From Streptomyces sp. 7-21 (lineage in GTDB: Bacteria; Actinomycetota; Actinomycetes; Streptomycetales; Streptomycetaceae), in NCBI RefSeq assembly GCF_016741785.1, contig NZ_JAERRL010000008.1, forward strand, positions 124,001 to 188,000: DNA of 64,000 nt, given 5' to 3'. This document shows positions 9,281 to 18,263 of the stretch, one piece after another (the stretch's first letter is position 1; every line of letters starts with the position of its first letter). The notes beneath the pieces were generated by a model that was not told where the DNA came from, made no database searches, and was given only the letters and a program-made list of their open reading frames with translations. A program made the translations under genes and the position numbers.

Positions 9281-9412
9281 CGAAATTTGTGTGACGACCC
9301 GGTCTTCCGCTCTTCTCTCCCCCCTCTTCCCCCGCCCCGCCCCTCACTCGTTCGGGTGAGCATGGACGGAAACTCACCCCGCCGGGGGCCGCGGTGGCGG
9401 GACGGTTGTCCT

Positions 9413-9607
9413 ATGACGTCACGAGTCCTGAGCCTGCGGATCGATGAGACCCTGCTCGACCGGCTCGAGGAGCATGCCGGGCGGCGCGGGATGACGGTGC
9501 AGGACTATGTGTCCCGCGTGCTGGCGCGGGAGGACTTCGACGAGCGCTTCCGCCGGGCCACGCGCCGCACCGCCCTGCTCGCCGAGTGGGACGGCGGCCC
9601 CGCCTGA
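9413..9607 (+). CDS. Ribbon-helix-helix (CopG-like) small protein
   Basis: 64 residues: a short beta strand SRVLSLRIDETLLDRLEEHA, a turn with GRRGMTVQDYVSRVLARE, then a charged tail. This is the arrangement of an RHH DNA-binding dimer. RHH proteins of this size are often antitoxins or small autoregulators, but no toxin-like gene is beside it; the next gene encodes a DUF2530 membrane protein. The ATG at 9413 fits the family; the ribosome site is weak. Confidence 0.75.
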   Translation: MTSRVLSLRIDETLLDRLEEHAGRRGMTVQDYVSRVLAREDFDERFRRATRRTALLAEWDGGPA

Positions 9608-9694
9608 CGGCCGCGGGCCCGCTGTCCGCGGCGCTCGGTAGTGTGGTCAGCGGATCGAGCGGCGAGCAGGGCGAGCGGCGAGGAGGGGCAGCCG

Positions 9695-9964
9695 GTGCGG
9701 GTGGGCGAGTGGACGAGCGGCAAGCGCGAGGCCCCCGAGCCCTTCGAGGGGAACACGGTGGCCACGGTCCTGGCAGGGACGGTCGTGTGGGCGGTGCTGT
9801 TCGTCGCCCAGGTGCCGTTCTACGGCTGGTACGCCGACCGGGGGCACGAGTGGTGGATATGGACGTGCCTGGCCGGTGTGGGACTGGGGCTGCTCGGCCT
9901 GGTGTACGTCCGGCGGCGGGAGGCCGCGCTCCGCCGGGACCGCGAGCGCCGCTCCGGCGGCTAG
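9695..9964 (+). CDS. DUF2530-like membrane protein
   Basis: 89 residues. It starts with a short charged segment REAPEPFEGNTVATV, then two transmembrane helices separated by the Trp-rich turn YADRGHEWWIWT, and ends in a basic tail. This is the conserved layout of DUF2530 proteins of actinomycetes, whose function is unknown. The GTG at 9695 is chosen because AGGAGG lies seven bases before it; a GTG two codons later is possible. Confidence 0.8.
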   Translation: MRVGEWTSGKREAPEPFEGNTVATVLAGTVVWAVLFVAQVPFYGWYADRGHEWWIWTCLAGVGLGLLGLVYVRRREAALRRDRERRSGG

Positions 9965-10026
9965 CCCTCACGCACCCCCACGCACGTACCGGGCCCGTGG
10001 GGGCGCAAAGCCGCGCGGCGGGCCGG

Positions 10027-10944
10027 TCAGCCGCGCGGGGCGGCGACCGCGTCGAGTCCGGCGAGGGTCTTCGCGTCGAGGGTGAGGGCGCCGGCCTCCA
10101 GGTTCTCCTCCAGGTGGCCGGGGGTGGCGGTGCCCGGGATGAGCAGGGTCTGCGGGCTGTGGTGCAGCAGCCAGGCCAGGCCGATCTGGGCCGGGGTGCA
10201 CCCCAGACGCGCCGCGGCGGCGCGCACGGCGGGCTGGTCGGTGACCCGCGGCTGCCCGGGGAAGGCGCCGCCCAGCGGGAAATAGGGCACCCAGGCGATC
10301 CGCTCGGCGGCGCAGAGTTCGAGCACGTCCTCGTCGTCACGGGCCACCAGGCTGTACAGGTTCTGCACGCACACGATGCCCGCCGGGAGGGCGCGGCGCA
10401 GCACGTCCAGGGACACGCTGCTCAGCCCGATCGCGCCGATCTTGCCCGCGTCGCGCAGCGCGGTCAGCTCCGCGAGCTGGTCGTCGAGGTCCACCACCTG
10501 GTCGTCCGGGTAGGGCACGGAGACCCCGGAGTCCACGCGGCGGAGATTGACCACGTCGATCCGCTCCGCGCCGAGCGTGGCCAGCTCGGCCTCGACGCCC
10601 GCCCGCAGCTCCTCGGGGCGCTGTGCGATCCGCAGCGGGTACGGGCCGCCGGGGTCGGAGAGGGCGCCGGCCTTGGTGACGACCAGCACGTCGTCCTGGG
10701 GGCGCAGCGCCTCGCGGATGAGGCCGTTGACGAAGCCGTCGCCGTAGAAGTGGGCGGTGTCCACGTGGTTGACGCCGAGGTCGAACGCGCGGCGCAGCAG
10801 GGCGACGGCGGCGTCGCGGTCGCCGTGCAGCCGCTCCAGCTGGAGCGCGCCGTACCCGATGCGCGCGACCGTGCGCCCGGCCAGCTGGCCGGTGCCGCCG
10901 GGGCGCTCGGCGGGGGCGGGGGCGGGTGTGGTTTGCCGGGCCAT
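10027..10944 (-). CDS. Aldo/keto reductase family protein with atypical active site
   Basis: 305 residues. Asp and Tyr are seen in HVDTAHFYGDG and Lys in LVVTKAG, but the segment that normally carries the catalytic His reads DVVNLRRVD. This variant is common in one AKR subgroup, so activity may be altered rather than absent. The family uses NADPH to reduce carbonyl compounds. It is divergent from a TetR gene with two palindromic operators between them, so induction by a TetR ligand, possibly its own substrate, is inferred. Confidence 0.88.
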   Translation of the reverse strand: MARQTTPAPAPAERPGGTGQLAGRTVARIGYGALQLERLHGDRDAAVALLRRAFDLGVNHVDTAHFYGDGFVNGLIREALRPQDDVLVVTKAGALSDPGGPYPLRIAQRPEELRAGVEAELATLGAERIDVVNLRRVDSGVSVPYPDDQVVDLDDQLAELTALRDAGKIGAIGLSSVSLDVLRRALPAGIVCVQNLYSLVARDDEDVLELCAAERIAWVPYFPLGGAFPGQPRVTDQPAVRAAAARLGCTPAQIGLAWLLHHSPQTLLIPGTATPGHLEENLEAGALTLDAKTLAGLDAVAAPRG

Positions 10945-10977
10945 GTTTTCCTGCTCTCGTTGCGATGAAGGAGCTAA

Positions 10978-11029
10978 AACGGAGGGCCCTCCGTTAACGC
11001 TCACCGTACCACTACCGGAGGAGCCTCCG
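10978..11029. promoter_or_regulatory. TetR operators between the reductase and its regulator
   Basis: A perfect 18-bp palindrome AACGGAGGGCCCTCCGTT at 10978-10995 and a related inverted repeat CGGAGGAGCCTCCG at 11016-11029. They share CGGAGG and CCTCCG half sites and have centres 36 bp apart. The second overlaps the GGAGGAG ribosome site of the TetR gene, so a bound repressor would block both genes. Confidence 0.8.
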
Positions 11030-11031
11030 CT

Positions 11032-11619
11032 TTGTCTGTGCCGCATTCCCAGCCCCCGGAGCGGGCCGCCGCCCGGCCGGTCCGCCGCGACGCGCGGCGC
11101 AACCGCGAGAAGCTCATCGCCGCCGCCCAGGCCGCCTTCGCCGCGGCCGACGGACCGGTGTCCCTGGAGGCCATCGCCCGCCGGGCGGGCGTCGGCATCG
11201 GCACCCTGTACCGCCACTTCCCGACCCGCGAGGACCTGGTCGACGCCGTCTACGCCAGCGAGCTCGACGCCGTCACCGCCAGCGCCCCCGCCTTCCTCGC
11301 CGAGCACCCCGCCGACGTCGCCCTGCGGGCCTGGATCGGCCGCTACGCGACGTTCATCGCGACCAAGCGGGGAATGAGGGACACGCTGCGCGGCGCGTAC
11401 GCCTCCGGCCGCATCCCCCTGCCGTCGCGGGAGCGCGTCACCGCCACCATCGCCGTGATCTTCGAACGGGGCGCCGCGGCCGGCACCCTCCGCGCCGACG
11501 TCGACCCCGAGGACTTCACCACGCTGCTCATCAGCGTGTTCGCCACCGTCCTCGACGGCGGCACGCCCGAGCAGACCGGCCGCCTGCTCGACCTCCTCGT
11601 CGACGCGGTGCGCCCGTGA
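11032..11619 (+). CDS. TetR-family repressor
   Basis: 195 residues. The HTH is in VSLEAIARRAGVGIGTLYRH (about residues 41-60), followed by FPTREDLVDAVY. The start appears to be the TTG at 11032, eight bases after GGAGGAG; a GTG two codons later is the alternative. It is divergent from the aldo/keto reductase gene and almost certainly binds the palindromes at 10978-11029. The C-terminal ligand domain is of the common SCO-type helical kind and does not reveal the ligand. Confidence 0.92.
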   Translation: MSVPHSQPPERAAARPVRRDARRNREKLIAAAQAAFAAADGPVSLEAIARRAGVGIGTLYRHFPTREDLVDAVYASELDAVTASAPAFLAEHPADVALRAWIGRYATFIATKRGMRDTLRGAYASGRIPLPSRERVTATIAVIFERGAAAGTLRADVDPEDFTTLLISVFATVLDGGTPEQTGRLLDLLVDAVRP

Positions 11620-11631
11620 CGCCGGCCCGTG

Positions 11632-12426
11632 TCAGCCGCGCGCGGCGTACCGCTGGACCTGGCGCCCCGCGGCCAGCAGCGCCCGGCGCGGCGCCATCCG
11701 CATCAGCACGGCGGCCAGCGGGTAGAGGCGGCCGGGCACCACGGTGGGACGGCGGCCCGAGCGCAGCCCCCGGAACGCCGCGCTGACGACCAGCCGCGGC
11801 GGGTGCGACGCGGCGCCGCCCGGGAACGGGGCACCCGCGACGCCGAAAAACTCGGTGCGCGTCGCGCCCGGCGCCAGGCACAGCACCCGCAGGCCGGTGC
11901 CGCGCGACTCCGCCCACAGCGCCTCGGTGAAGGAGATGACGAACGCCTTGGCCGCCGCGTAGACCGCCATGCCGGGAACGGGCCCGAACCCCATCACGCT
12001 GGCGACGTTGATGAGCACGCCGCCCTCGGCCGCCCGCAGGCCGGGATAGAAGGTCCGGGTGAGGTCGACGAGCGCCGCGACGTTCACCGCGACCTGCCCC
12101 GCGATGTCCTCGGGGCTGGCATCGGCGAAGCGGCCCGCCCTGCCGAAGCCCGCGCAGTTCACCAGCGCGCTCACGGCGATACCGCGCTCCGCCAGCGCGG
12201 CGCGCAGCGCCTCGCCCGGCCCCGGCGCCGCCAGGTCGAGCGGCACCGGCGACGCCGCCACGCCGTACCGCTCGCGCAGCTCTCCGGCGAGGTCCGCCAG
12301 CCGCTCGGCCCGGCGCGCCACGAGAACCACGTCCTCGCCGCGCCGGGCGAACCGGCGCGCGAACTCCGCGCCGATGCCCGAACTCGCTCCGGTGATGACG
12401 GCTGCCCTGCTCGTGGCGCTGCTCAC
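11632..12426 (-). CDS. Short-chain dehydrogenase/reductase
   Basis: 264 residues. The nucleotide-binding motif TGASSGIG is near residue 12, the catalytic Ser is in INVASVMG, and the YAAAK active-site motif is present. The extended C-terminus with RMAPRRALL resembles the DltE/YdfG-like classical SDRs that act on hydrophobic alcohols or ketones. A TTG at 12462 would give 12 more residues, but TTGCGG and TACGAT elements upstream place the GTG at 12426 as a leaderless start. It converges closely on the TetR gene. Confidence 0.88.
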   Translation of the reverse strand: MSSATSRAAVITGASSGIGAEFARRFARRGEDVVLVARRAERLADLAGELRERYGVAASPVPLDLAAPGPGEALRAALAERGIAVSALVNCAGFGRAGRFADASPEDIAGQVAVNVAALVDLTRTFYPGLRAAEGGVLINVASVMGFGPVPGMAVYAAAKAFVISFTEALWAESRGTGLRVLCLAPGATRTEFFGVAGAPFPGGAASHPPRLVVSAAFRGLRSGRRPTVVPGRLYPLAAVLMRMAPRRALLAAGRQVQRYAARG

Positions 12427-12462
12427 GGCGTCGATCGTAAGGCGGCCAGAAACGCTCCGCAA
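12427..12462 (-). promoter_or_regulatory. Leaderless promoter of the SDR gene
   Basis: On the minus strand TTGCGG (12462-12457), a 17-bp spacer and TACGAT (12439-12434) are followed by 7 nt and the GTG at 12426. The spacing is ideal for an mRNA that begins at or next to the start codon. Confidence 0.65.
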
Positions 12463-12498
12463 TCACACCGCGACGCTCAGCGATGTTCTCGTGCGGGC

Positions 12499-15400
12499 TC
12501 AGTCGAACCAGCGGGCCGTGGCCAGCTCGCTGGCCCTGGACGGGTCCTCCAGCAGCGCGGCCAGCTCGAACCGGCGCGGCCACTGCCCGGCCGACCACGC
12601 CAGCCCTGCCGCCAGCCCCTCCACCGTCGCCGCGTGCAGCGTGCCGTCCGGGGCCAGGCGCCAGTGCAGCTCCACGCCGTCGATGACCAGCTCCTCGTGC
12701 TCCACGTACGTCGCGGGCACGCCCTCAGGCAGGCCGTCCGCCCCGGCACCCAGCAGCGCCAGCACCGCCTGCGGCACCTCCCGCTCGACGCCGCCGCCCG
12801 GCGGCGGCGCGGGCAGCGTCTCCGACAGCAGGCGCACGTCCAGCACGGCCGCCAGCGCCGCCGCCCGCGCCGCGGGCACCGGCAGCAGCGCCCGCCCGCC
12901 CGCCAGCGGCAGCAGGTCCGGGGCGTCCGCGACCAGCGCCTCCCCCGCCGCGACGACGCGCGGCTCGCCGTCCACGACCGCGCGCAGCTCATCGGGCAGC
13001 GTCACCTCGTCCGGGTCCAGCTCCGCCAGGTGCGCGTACAGTCCGTGCAGCTGCGCCACGGTCACCCGCAGCCGCGGGTCGCCCAGCCGGGCCAGCAGCT
13101 CGGCCGGGCCGCCCGGCTCGGCCAGCAGCGCGCGCACGGTCGTGCGCACCCCGAGCGCGGCCAGCACCTCGGGCCCCACCTCGGCGGTGTCGGCGTCCTC
13201 GTACAGCCCCGCCAGCAGCGGGTCGGCACCCGCCGCCCGCAGGCCCACCGGCCGCCTGCCGTCCAGCACCGGCGCCCCGCGCAGCCACCACGCCGTGTAC
13301 GGGCGCACCGCCTCGACCGTGCCGTCGGGCATGCGGACCCGGACCGGCACCGTCAGGGCCCGGCGGAACGGCTCCCGCGACAGCATCCGCAGCGCCTCCG
13401 GCCAGCGGTCGTCGTCCACCAGCTCCAGGTCGCGCACGGCCAGCATCTCGGCCGCGACCGGCGGCAGCGCCGTCGCGGGCAGCGAGTCCAGGACGTCCTC
13501 GCACCACACGTCCACCGCGTCCAGCACCCCGGCGTCGTCCGGCTCGGCGAACGGCGTGTCCCGCGGCTCGAGTTCGTCCGGGTCCAGGATGACGTCGGTG
13601 GCGCGCACCAGCACGAAGTCGGCCTGCACGCCCACCGCCGTCAGCGTGTCCTCGCCCCAGCGCTCGGCCAGCTCCGCGTCGCACGCGGCCAGCTCGCCCG
13701 GGCGTATCACCCGCTGGAACGCGCTGCCGGGGAACACCAGGTCACCCGCCGCGCTCAGCTCGCCCTCCTCGTCCGGCAGCGCCAGCGCGGCCAGCCACGG
13801 CTCATCGCCCGGTTTCAGGCCCGCGTCCCGCACCAGGCCCAGCACGGTCTCGGCCAGCTCGGCGGCGGTCAGCGCGTCCTCGTCCCACACCTCGTAGCCC
13901 GCGACGTCCGCCGAGGCGGCGACCGCCGTCCGCACCTGCGGCGTCGCCAGCACGGCCCGGGGCGTGGCGGCGCTGGCGCCCAGCTTCTCCAGCAGCGGGT
14001 GCGCGGCCTCGGGGTGCGCCACCTTCAGGCCCAGCCGGCCCAGCTGCGCGGCGTCCGTGCCCGGCACCGGCAGCAGCACCCGGCGCGGCCCGATCGTGGT
14101 GCGGCCGTCCGCCAGCGGCACGGGCAGCCCGGTCAGCAGGTCCGGGTCGACCCCCGCCAGCGACTCGTACAGCCGCCACCACCACTGCGGCGGCCGCTCC
14201 ACCCCGGCGAGCCGGTCGATCGCCTCCCCCAGCGAGACGCGCGCCACGTCCAGCACCCGCAGCTCGGGGCGGCGTTCCAGCCCGGCGGGCAGCAGCACGG
14301 GGAACAGCTCCGCGAGCACCGCGACCGTCTCGGCGCCCGCCCGCTCGACCAGCTCGGCCTCGTCCGGACGCAGCGCCTGCGGCGTCTCCTTGTCCTCCCC
14401 GGCGCCCTCCCCGGCGCCCGGCAGCGCCGCCGCCGCGCTCGGCAGGAACGGCGTGCGCCGCAGCCGCTCCGCCAGCAGCGCGCGCAGCGCGCCGTCGATC
14501 TCGCCGCGCCCCAGCGGGCCGGGCACCAGGCTCAGCGTGCCGCTGGTGACGGGCCGCCAGTCGGCCAGCAGCCCGGCGTAGCAGTCGGCGGCCCGCGCCA
14601 GCAGAAAGTCGGTCAGCGGCCCCGGTGCGACGCGGCGGCGCGTCGGGTCCAGCGGGAACGTGCCGATCAGCAGCGCGGGCAGCCCCAGCGGGTCGTCGGT
14701 CGGCGTCGGCGCGTGCACCACGTGCGGGCTGGCGGGCTCGGCGGGCGCGCCCTCGGCGTCCACCGGCACGGCCCACGTCACCGACCAGTGCCGCCGCTCC
14801 CGCTCCTCCAGCGGCCGGTCCGCCAGCAGCTCCTCGCTGGCCTCGCCGCTGGCCGTCGCCAGCCGCCAGCGCGTGGACCGCACGGCGCTGCCCGCGGGCC
14901 CCGGCTCCTCGGTGATCTGCGTGTACGGGCCGTACTGGCGGCGCGCCAGCGTCCGCGTCCCCCGGGGCGTGGCCACGGTGACCTCCGCCAGGCCGGGGAG
15001 CGTCAGCAGCAGCGTGTCGTCGATATCGTCGAGCAGGCGGCGCGCCAGGTCCTCGGCGGCGGCGTCCCGCAGCGGCAGCACGACCGTCGTGTCGTAGCCC
15101 TCGGGCACGCCGGGCACGGCCAGCTCGTCGCCGCGCGCCGGCAGCGGCAGCCGCAGCAGCGGCACCGCGTGGCGCTGCCCCTCGCGCCGCTCCAGCTCCG
15201 CCGCCAGCCCGGCGCTGGCGGCCGCAGCTTCGCGCGCGAGCGCCGCGGCGTCGGTCAGCGACCAGCGCACGGCGCCCGAGGAGCTGACGATCCTGGGGGC
15301 GTCGCTGACGGACAGCACGGCCGCGAAGCCGACGCCGAACCGGCCCACCGTGCCCTCCTCGCGCCGCTTGGCGGAGGCGCGGAGCGTGGACAGCGACTCG

Positions 15401-15678
15401 ACGCCCGCGGCGTCCAGCGGGGCGCCGGTGTTCGCCGCGGTCATCACCCCGTCGCGCAGGGCCAGATGGAGCCGCCCGGGCTGCCCGGTGCGGGCGGCGG
15501 CGTCCGCGGCGTTCTGCGCAAGTTCGACGACGAGGCGGTCGCGGTAGCCGCCGCGGGCGAGATCCTCTTCCGCGTTGGCGTCCTCCCGGAACCGCGCCGG
15601 AGACGCGGCCCACGCGCTGAGCACGGCACGGCGCAGCGGCGCGGTGCCGAAGGGGTCCTCGGGGTCGTGGGTCGTCAC
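12499..15678 (-). CDS. Sacsin/Hsp90-like GHKL ATPase protein
   Basis: 1059 residues. The N-terminus is a GHKL ATPase fold like that of sacsin and Hsp90: N-box ELAQNAADAA near 52-61, DGVMTAANTGAPL near 76-88 and glycine-rich GRFGVGF near 112-118. The remaining 800 residues are Ala/Leu/Pro-rich with no other recognised domain; TPQALRPDE and WWWRLYESL mark conserved patches. Such proteins are annotated as chaperone-like in actinomycetes, but their clients are unknown. It lies head-to-tail with a DUF3027 gene, a conserved pairing that suggests a linked role. Start ATG at 15678. Confidence 0.85.
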   Translation of the reverse strand: MTTHDPEDPFGTAPLRRAVLSAWAASPARFREDANAEEDLARGGYRDRLVVELAQNAADAAARTGQPGRLHLALRDGVMTAANTGAPLDAAGVESLSTLRASAKRREEGTVGRFGVGFAAVLSVSDAPRIVSSSGAVRWSLTDAAALAREAAAASAGLAAELERREGQRHAVPLLRLPLPARGDELAVPGVPEGYDTTVVLPLRDAAAEDLARRLLDDIDDTLLLTLPGLAEVTVATPRGTRTLARRQYGPYTQITEEPGPAGSAVRSTRWRLATASGEASEELLADRPLEERERRHWSVTWAVPVDAEGAPAEPASPHVVHAPTPTDDPLGLPALLIGTFPLDPTRRRVAPGPLTDFLLARAADCYAGLLADWRPVTSGTLSLVPGPLGRGEIDGALRALLAERLRRTPFLPSAAAALPGAGEGAGEDKETPQALRPDEAELVERAGAETVAVLAELFPVLLPAGLERRPELRVLDVARVSLGEAIDRLAGVERPPQWWWRLYESLAGVDPDLLTGLPVPLADGRTTIGPRRVLLPVPGTDAAQLGRLGLKVAHPEAAHPLLEKLGASAATPRAVLATPQVRTAVAASADVAGYEVWDEDALTAAELAETVLGLVRDAGLKPGDEPWLAALALPDEEGELSAAGDLVFPGSAFQRVIRPGELAACDAELAERWGEDTLTAVGVQADFVLVRATDVILDPDELEPRDTPFAEPDDAGVLDAVDVWCEDVLDSLPATALPPVAAEMLAVRDLELVDDDRWPEALRMLSREPFRRALTVPVRVRMPDGTVEAVRPYTAWWLRGAPVLDGRRPVGLRAAGADPLLAGLYEDADTAEVGPEVLAALGVRTTVRALLAEPGGPAELLARLGDPRLRVTVAQLHGLYAHLAELDPDEVTLPDELRAVVDGEPRVVAAGEALVADAPDLLPLAGGRALLPVPAARAAALAAVLDVRLLSETLPAPPPGGGVEREVPQAVLALLGAGADGLPEGVPATYVEHEELVIDGVELHWRLAPDGTLHAATVEGLAAGLAWSAGQWPRRFELAALLEDPSRASELATARWFD

Positions 15679-15802
15679 GACTGCGACAGTACCCGCTGCC
15701 CCGGGCGCTCCACGGGGCCTCGGAGCACAGCTGTGACCAGAGGGATACCGACGTGTCGCGGGACCGCGCCCGCCGGGCCGCCGCGCACCGGCCGGCCGCC
15801 GG

Positions 15803-16606
15803 TCAGAGCGGGTCGGCGCCCATGTGGTCGATCACCGGCGGCGCGGGCGCGGGCGGCTTGGGCATCTCGGCGGCCTCCGAGTGCGCGCCGCAGCCGTAGG
15901 CGAGCGAGACCACGCGTCCGTCGGCGGGCGAGTACTCGTTGGCGCACACCCCGAACGCCTGCCGCAGCGAGCCCGCCAGCGGCACCAGGAAGCCGCAGGT
16001 CTGGCAGGACGCGGGCGCCGCCTGCGCCATGGGCGTGTCCGGACCGAACCGTTCCTCCCAGCGGTCGGCCGCCTCCCGCAGCCCGAACCACGACAGCACG
16101 CGGGGGCGGTCCAGGCCCAGTTCCCGTGCCACGTCCGCGACGGCGCCGCGCTGCTCGGGGCCGGGATCGTCGTCGGCGGCCACGGAGTTCGGCGGCGGCT
16201 CGTCCTGTCCCGAGTAACCGGGCTCCAGGCGCGGGTCGTCGGAGTCGGTGGGCAGCAGGTCGCCGGGTCCCAGGTCACCTGGCCGCAGCCGCTCGCTCCA
16301 CGGCACCCACTCCGGCGCGAGCAGCGCGTCGGGCCCGGGGATGAGCGCCACCTCGTCCACGGTCACGTACCGGGCGCGGGAGGCGCGGGCCACGGTCACG
16401 CCCCAGCGCCAGCCGGGGTAGCCGGGCTCCTCACTGGCGAAGAGATGGGTGACGAGCCGGTCCCCCTCGGCGACGGCGCCGAGGTACGGGCCGAGCGGGT
16501 GCGGGCGCGCGGCTTCCGCGGCGGCCTCACGCGCCAGTTCCACGGCCTCGGCGCACAGCCGGTCGGGGGTACGGCTCCGCGTACGGCTTGGCATCCCAGC
16601 ACTCAC
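15803..16606 (-). CDS. DUF3027-like protein with Cys clusters
   Basis: 267 residues. The N-terminal half has GPYLGAVAEGDRLVTHLF and the Trp-rich WGVTVARASRARYVTVDEVAL block of DUF3027. The C-terminal half has CQTCGFLVPL, a CANEYSPADGRVV segment and CGAHSEA, which could bind zinc. The start is the GTG at 16606 with AGGAG six bases ahead. It is divergent from an MFS gene across a perfect palindrome and followed by the sacsin-like ATPase gene on the same strand. Function unknown. Confidence 0.82.
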   Translation of the reverse strand: MSAGMPSRTRSRTPDRLCAEAVELAREAAAEAARPHPLGPYLGAVAEGDRLVTHLFASEEPGYPGWRWGVTVARASRARYVTVDEVALIPGPDALLAPEWVPWSERLRPGDLGPGDLLPTDSDDPRLEPGYSGQDEPPPNSVAADDDPGPEQRGAVADVARELGLDRPRVLSWFGLREAADRWEERFGPDTPMAQAAPASCQTCGFLVPLAGSLRQAFGVCANEYSPADGRVVSLAYGCGAHSEAAEMPKPPAPAPPVIDHMGADPL

Positions 16607-16739
16607 AGACTTCTCCTACGCCTCTTCCGGTGCGGGCGCCCCGTCGGCGTGCTCGTCGCGAGCGTCGCGTCGCGGGGGTGGGGCCGCCGCGACAGGGTGT
16701 ATGCGGAGGGCGAGACACGCACCAGCGCCCCACGCTACA

Positions 16740-16756
16740 GCACCTCTGAGAGGTGC
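16740..16756. promoter_or_regulatory. 17-bp palindrome in a divergent promoter region
   Basis: GCACCTCTGAGAGGTGC, perfect 8-bp arms around one base. It lies between the DUF3027 gene and the MFS gene and overlaps the -35 position of the latter. A shared operator is likely; its protein is unknown. Confidence 0.6.
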
Positions 16757-16768
16757 CCGCGCTGGCCT

Positions 16769-16781
16769 TACTCTGGCTGTC
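16769..16781 (+). promoter_or_regulatory. -10 element of a leaderless MFS gene
   Basis: TACTCT at 16769-16774 followed by 7 nt and the GTG at 16782. CTGAGA about 17 bp upstream could be the -35. No Shine-Dalgarno sequence. Confidence 0.5.
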
Positions 16782-18209
16782 GTGGCAGCTGACAGTTCGT
16801 CTGGCACCAGGGACCGCTACGGCCCCGCGCCCGCCGCCGCGCGGGCCGCGGCGGCGGCCGGGCGGGCCCTGCGCGCGGGGCCGGTCGCCGTCGCTCGCCG
16901 CATCCGGCGCACCACGCACGCCCACGGCGCCGGGGAATCCGGCCTCGGCAAGCTGATCGAGCTCCACGCGGTGCACTCCGCGGGCGACATGCTCATCACG
17001 ATGGCGCTGGCCTCGACCATCTTCTTCTCCGTGCCGACGGACGAGGCCAGGGGCCGGGTCGCGCTGTACCTGGCGGTGACGATGGCGCCGTTCGTCCTGC
17101 TCGCCCCCGTCATCGGCCCGCTGCTGGACCGCATACCGCACGGGCGGCGGGCCGCCATGGCCGGGGCGCTGCTGGCGCGCGGCGTGCTGGCGCTGGTCAT
17201 CGCCGGGGCGGTCGTCTCCGGCGGGCTCGAGCTGTATCCGGCGGCCCTGGGGGTCCTGGTCTGCTCCAAGGCGTACAACATCGTGCGCGCCGCCGTCGTG
17301 CCCCGGCTGCTTCCCCGCAGCATCTCGCTGGTCAAGGCCAACGCCCGCATCACGCTCACCGGCCTGATCTCGGCGGGCGCCGCCGCCCCGATCGGCCTGG
17401 CCCTCAACGCCCTCGGCGAGCGCTGGCCCCTCTACGCGGCCTGCGTCGTCACCGTCACCGGCGCCTTCCTGTCGTTCCGGCTGCCGCGCGGGGTGGACCT
17501 GGCGCACGGCGAGCGGACGATGCACCTCGCCGAGCTGGCCGAGTCCCGCGCGGCCCGCGCCGCCGGGACCGGGCACCGCTGGAACCTGCTGGAGAGCTGG
17601 GGCGCGGGCGGCGGCAGGCTGCTGCGCGGCACCGGTTCCCCCGTGTTCAAGGCGCTGTGCGCCAACGCCTCGCTGCGGGCGCTGTCGGGTTTTCTCCTCT
17701 TCTTCCTCGCTTTCCTGCTGCGCAACGACCCGCTGCCGGGGCTGACGGCCGAACTGTCCCTGGGCCTGGCGGGCGTGGCCGCGGGCGCGGGCAACGCGCT
17801 GGGCAACGCCGTGGGCAACTGGCTGCGTGACCGGGCCCCGGAGCTGATCCTCAGCAGCGTGCTGCTGCTGGCGCTGGCCTCGGCGCTCGCCGCCGCGCTG
17901 GCGTACCAGCTGGTGACGGTGGTGACGGTCGGCGCGGTGGCGGGCATCTGCCAGGCGCTGGGGAAGCTGTCGCTGGACGCGATGATCCAGCGGGACGTGC
18001 CGGAGGTGGTCCGCACCTCGGCTTTCGCGCGGTCGGAGACGGCGCTTCAGATGGCGTGGGTGCTCGGCGGGGCCATCGGCATCTCGCTGCCGCTGGACGG
18101 GCCGCTGGGCATGGGCGTGGCCACGGCGGTGGTGCTGACGGGCACGGCCGTCAGCATGCGGACTCTGCTCGCCGCCGCCCGGCGCCGCAGGCGGCCCCGG
18201 GTGCTCTGA
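16782..18209 (+). CDS. MFS transporter
   Basis: 475 residues with about twelve hydrophobic segments; the loop motif is LLDRIPHGRRAA near residue 115. It has a long basic N-terminal tail and ends in RRRRRPRVL. The start GTG at 16782 is set by a TACTCT element seven bases upstream. The protein resembles MFS proteins found beside DUF3027 and DUF2771 genes in Streptomyces. Substrate unknown. It is divergent from DUF3027 and shares the 17-bp palindrome. Confidence 0.87.
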   Translation: MAADSSSGTRDRYGPAPAAARAAAAAGRALRAGPVAVARRIRRTTHAHGAGESGLGKLIELHAVHSAGDMLITMALASTIFFSVPTDEARGRVALYLAVTMAPFVLLAPVIGPLLDRIPHGRRAAMAGALLARGVLALVIAGAVVSGGLELYPAALGVLVCSKAYNIVRAAVVPRLLPRSISLVKANARITLTGLISAGAAAPIGLALNALGERWPLYAACVVTVTGAFLSFRLPRGVDLAHGERTMHLAELAESRAARAAGTGHRWNLLESWGAGGGRLLRGTGSPVFKALCANASLRALSGFLLFFLAFLLRNDPLPGLTAELSLGLAGVAAGAGNALGNAVGNWLRDRAPELILSSVLLLALASALAAALAYQLVTVVTVGAVAGICQALGKLSLDAMIQRDVPEVVRTSAFARSETALQMAWVLGGAIGISLPLDGPLGMGVATAVVLTGTAVSMRTLLAAARRRRRPRVL

Positions 18210-18263
18210 CCGGGTGCGCGCGCCGCCGGACGCGGCGGGTGGACCTGCACGGTGACTGAAGAG

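Noticed and set aside
9413..9964. RHH protein and DUF2530 as a toxin-antitoxin pair
   Set aside because: DUF2530 is a two-helix membrane protein with no toxin-like features, and the genes are separated by 87 bp with their own start signals.
11629..16344. A 1571-codon open frame on the plus strand
   Set aside because: It is antisense to the sacsin-like and DUF3027 genes, with an Arg/Gln/His-rich composition typical of high-GC shadow frames.
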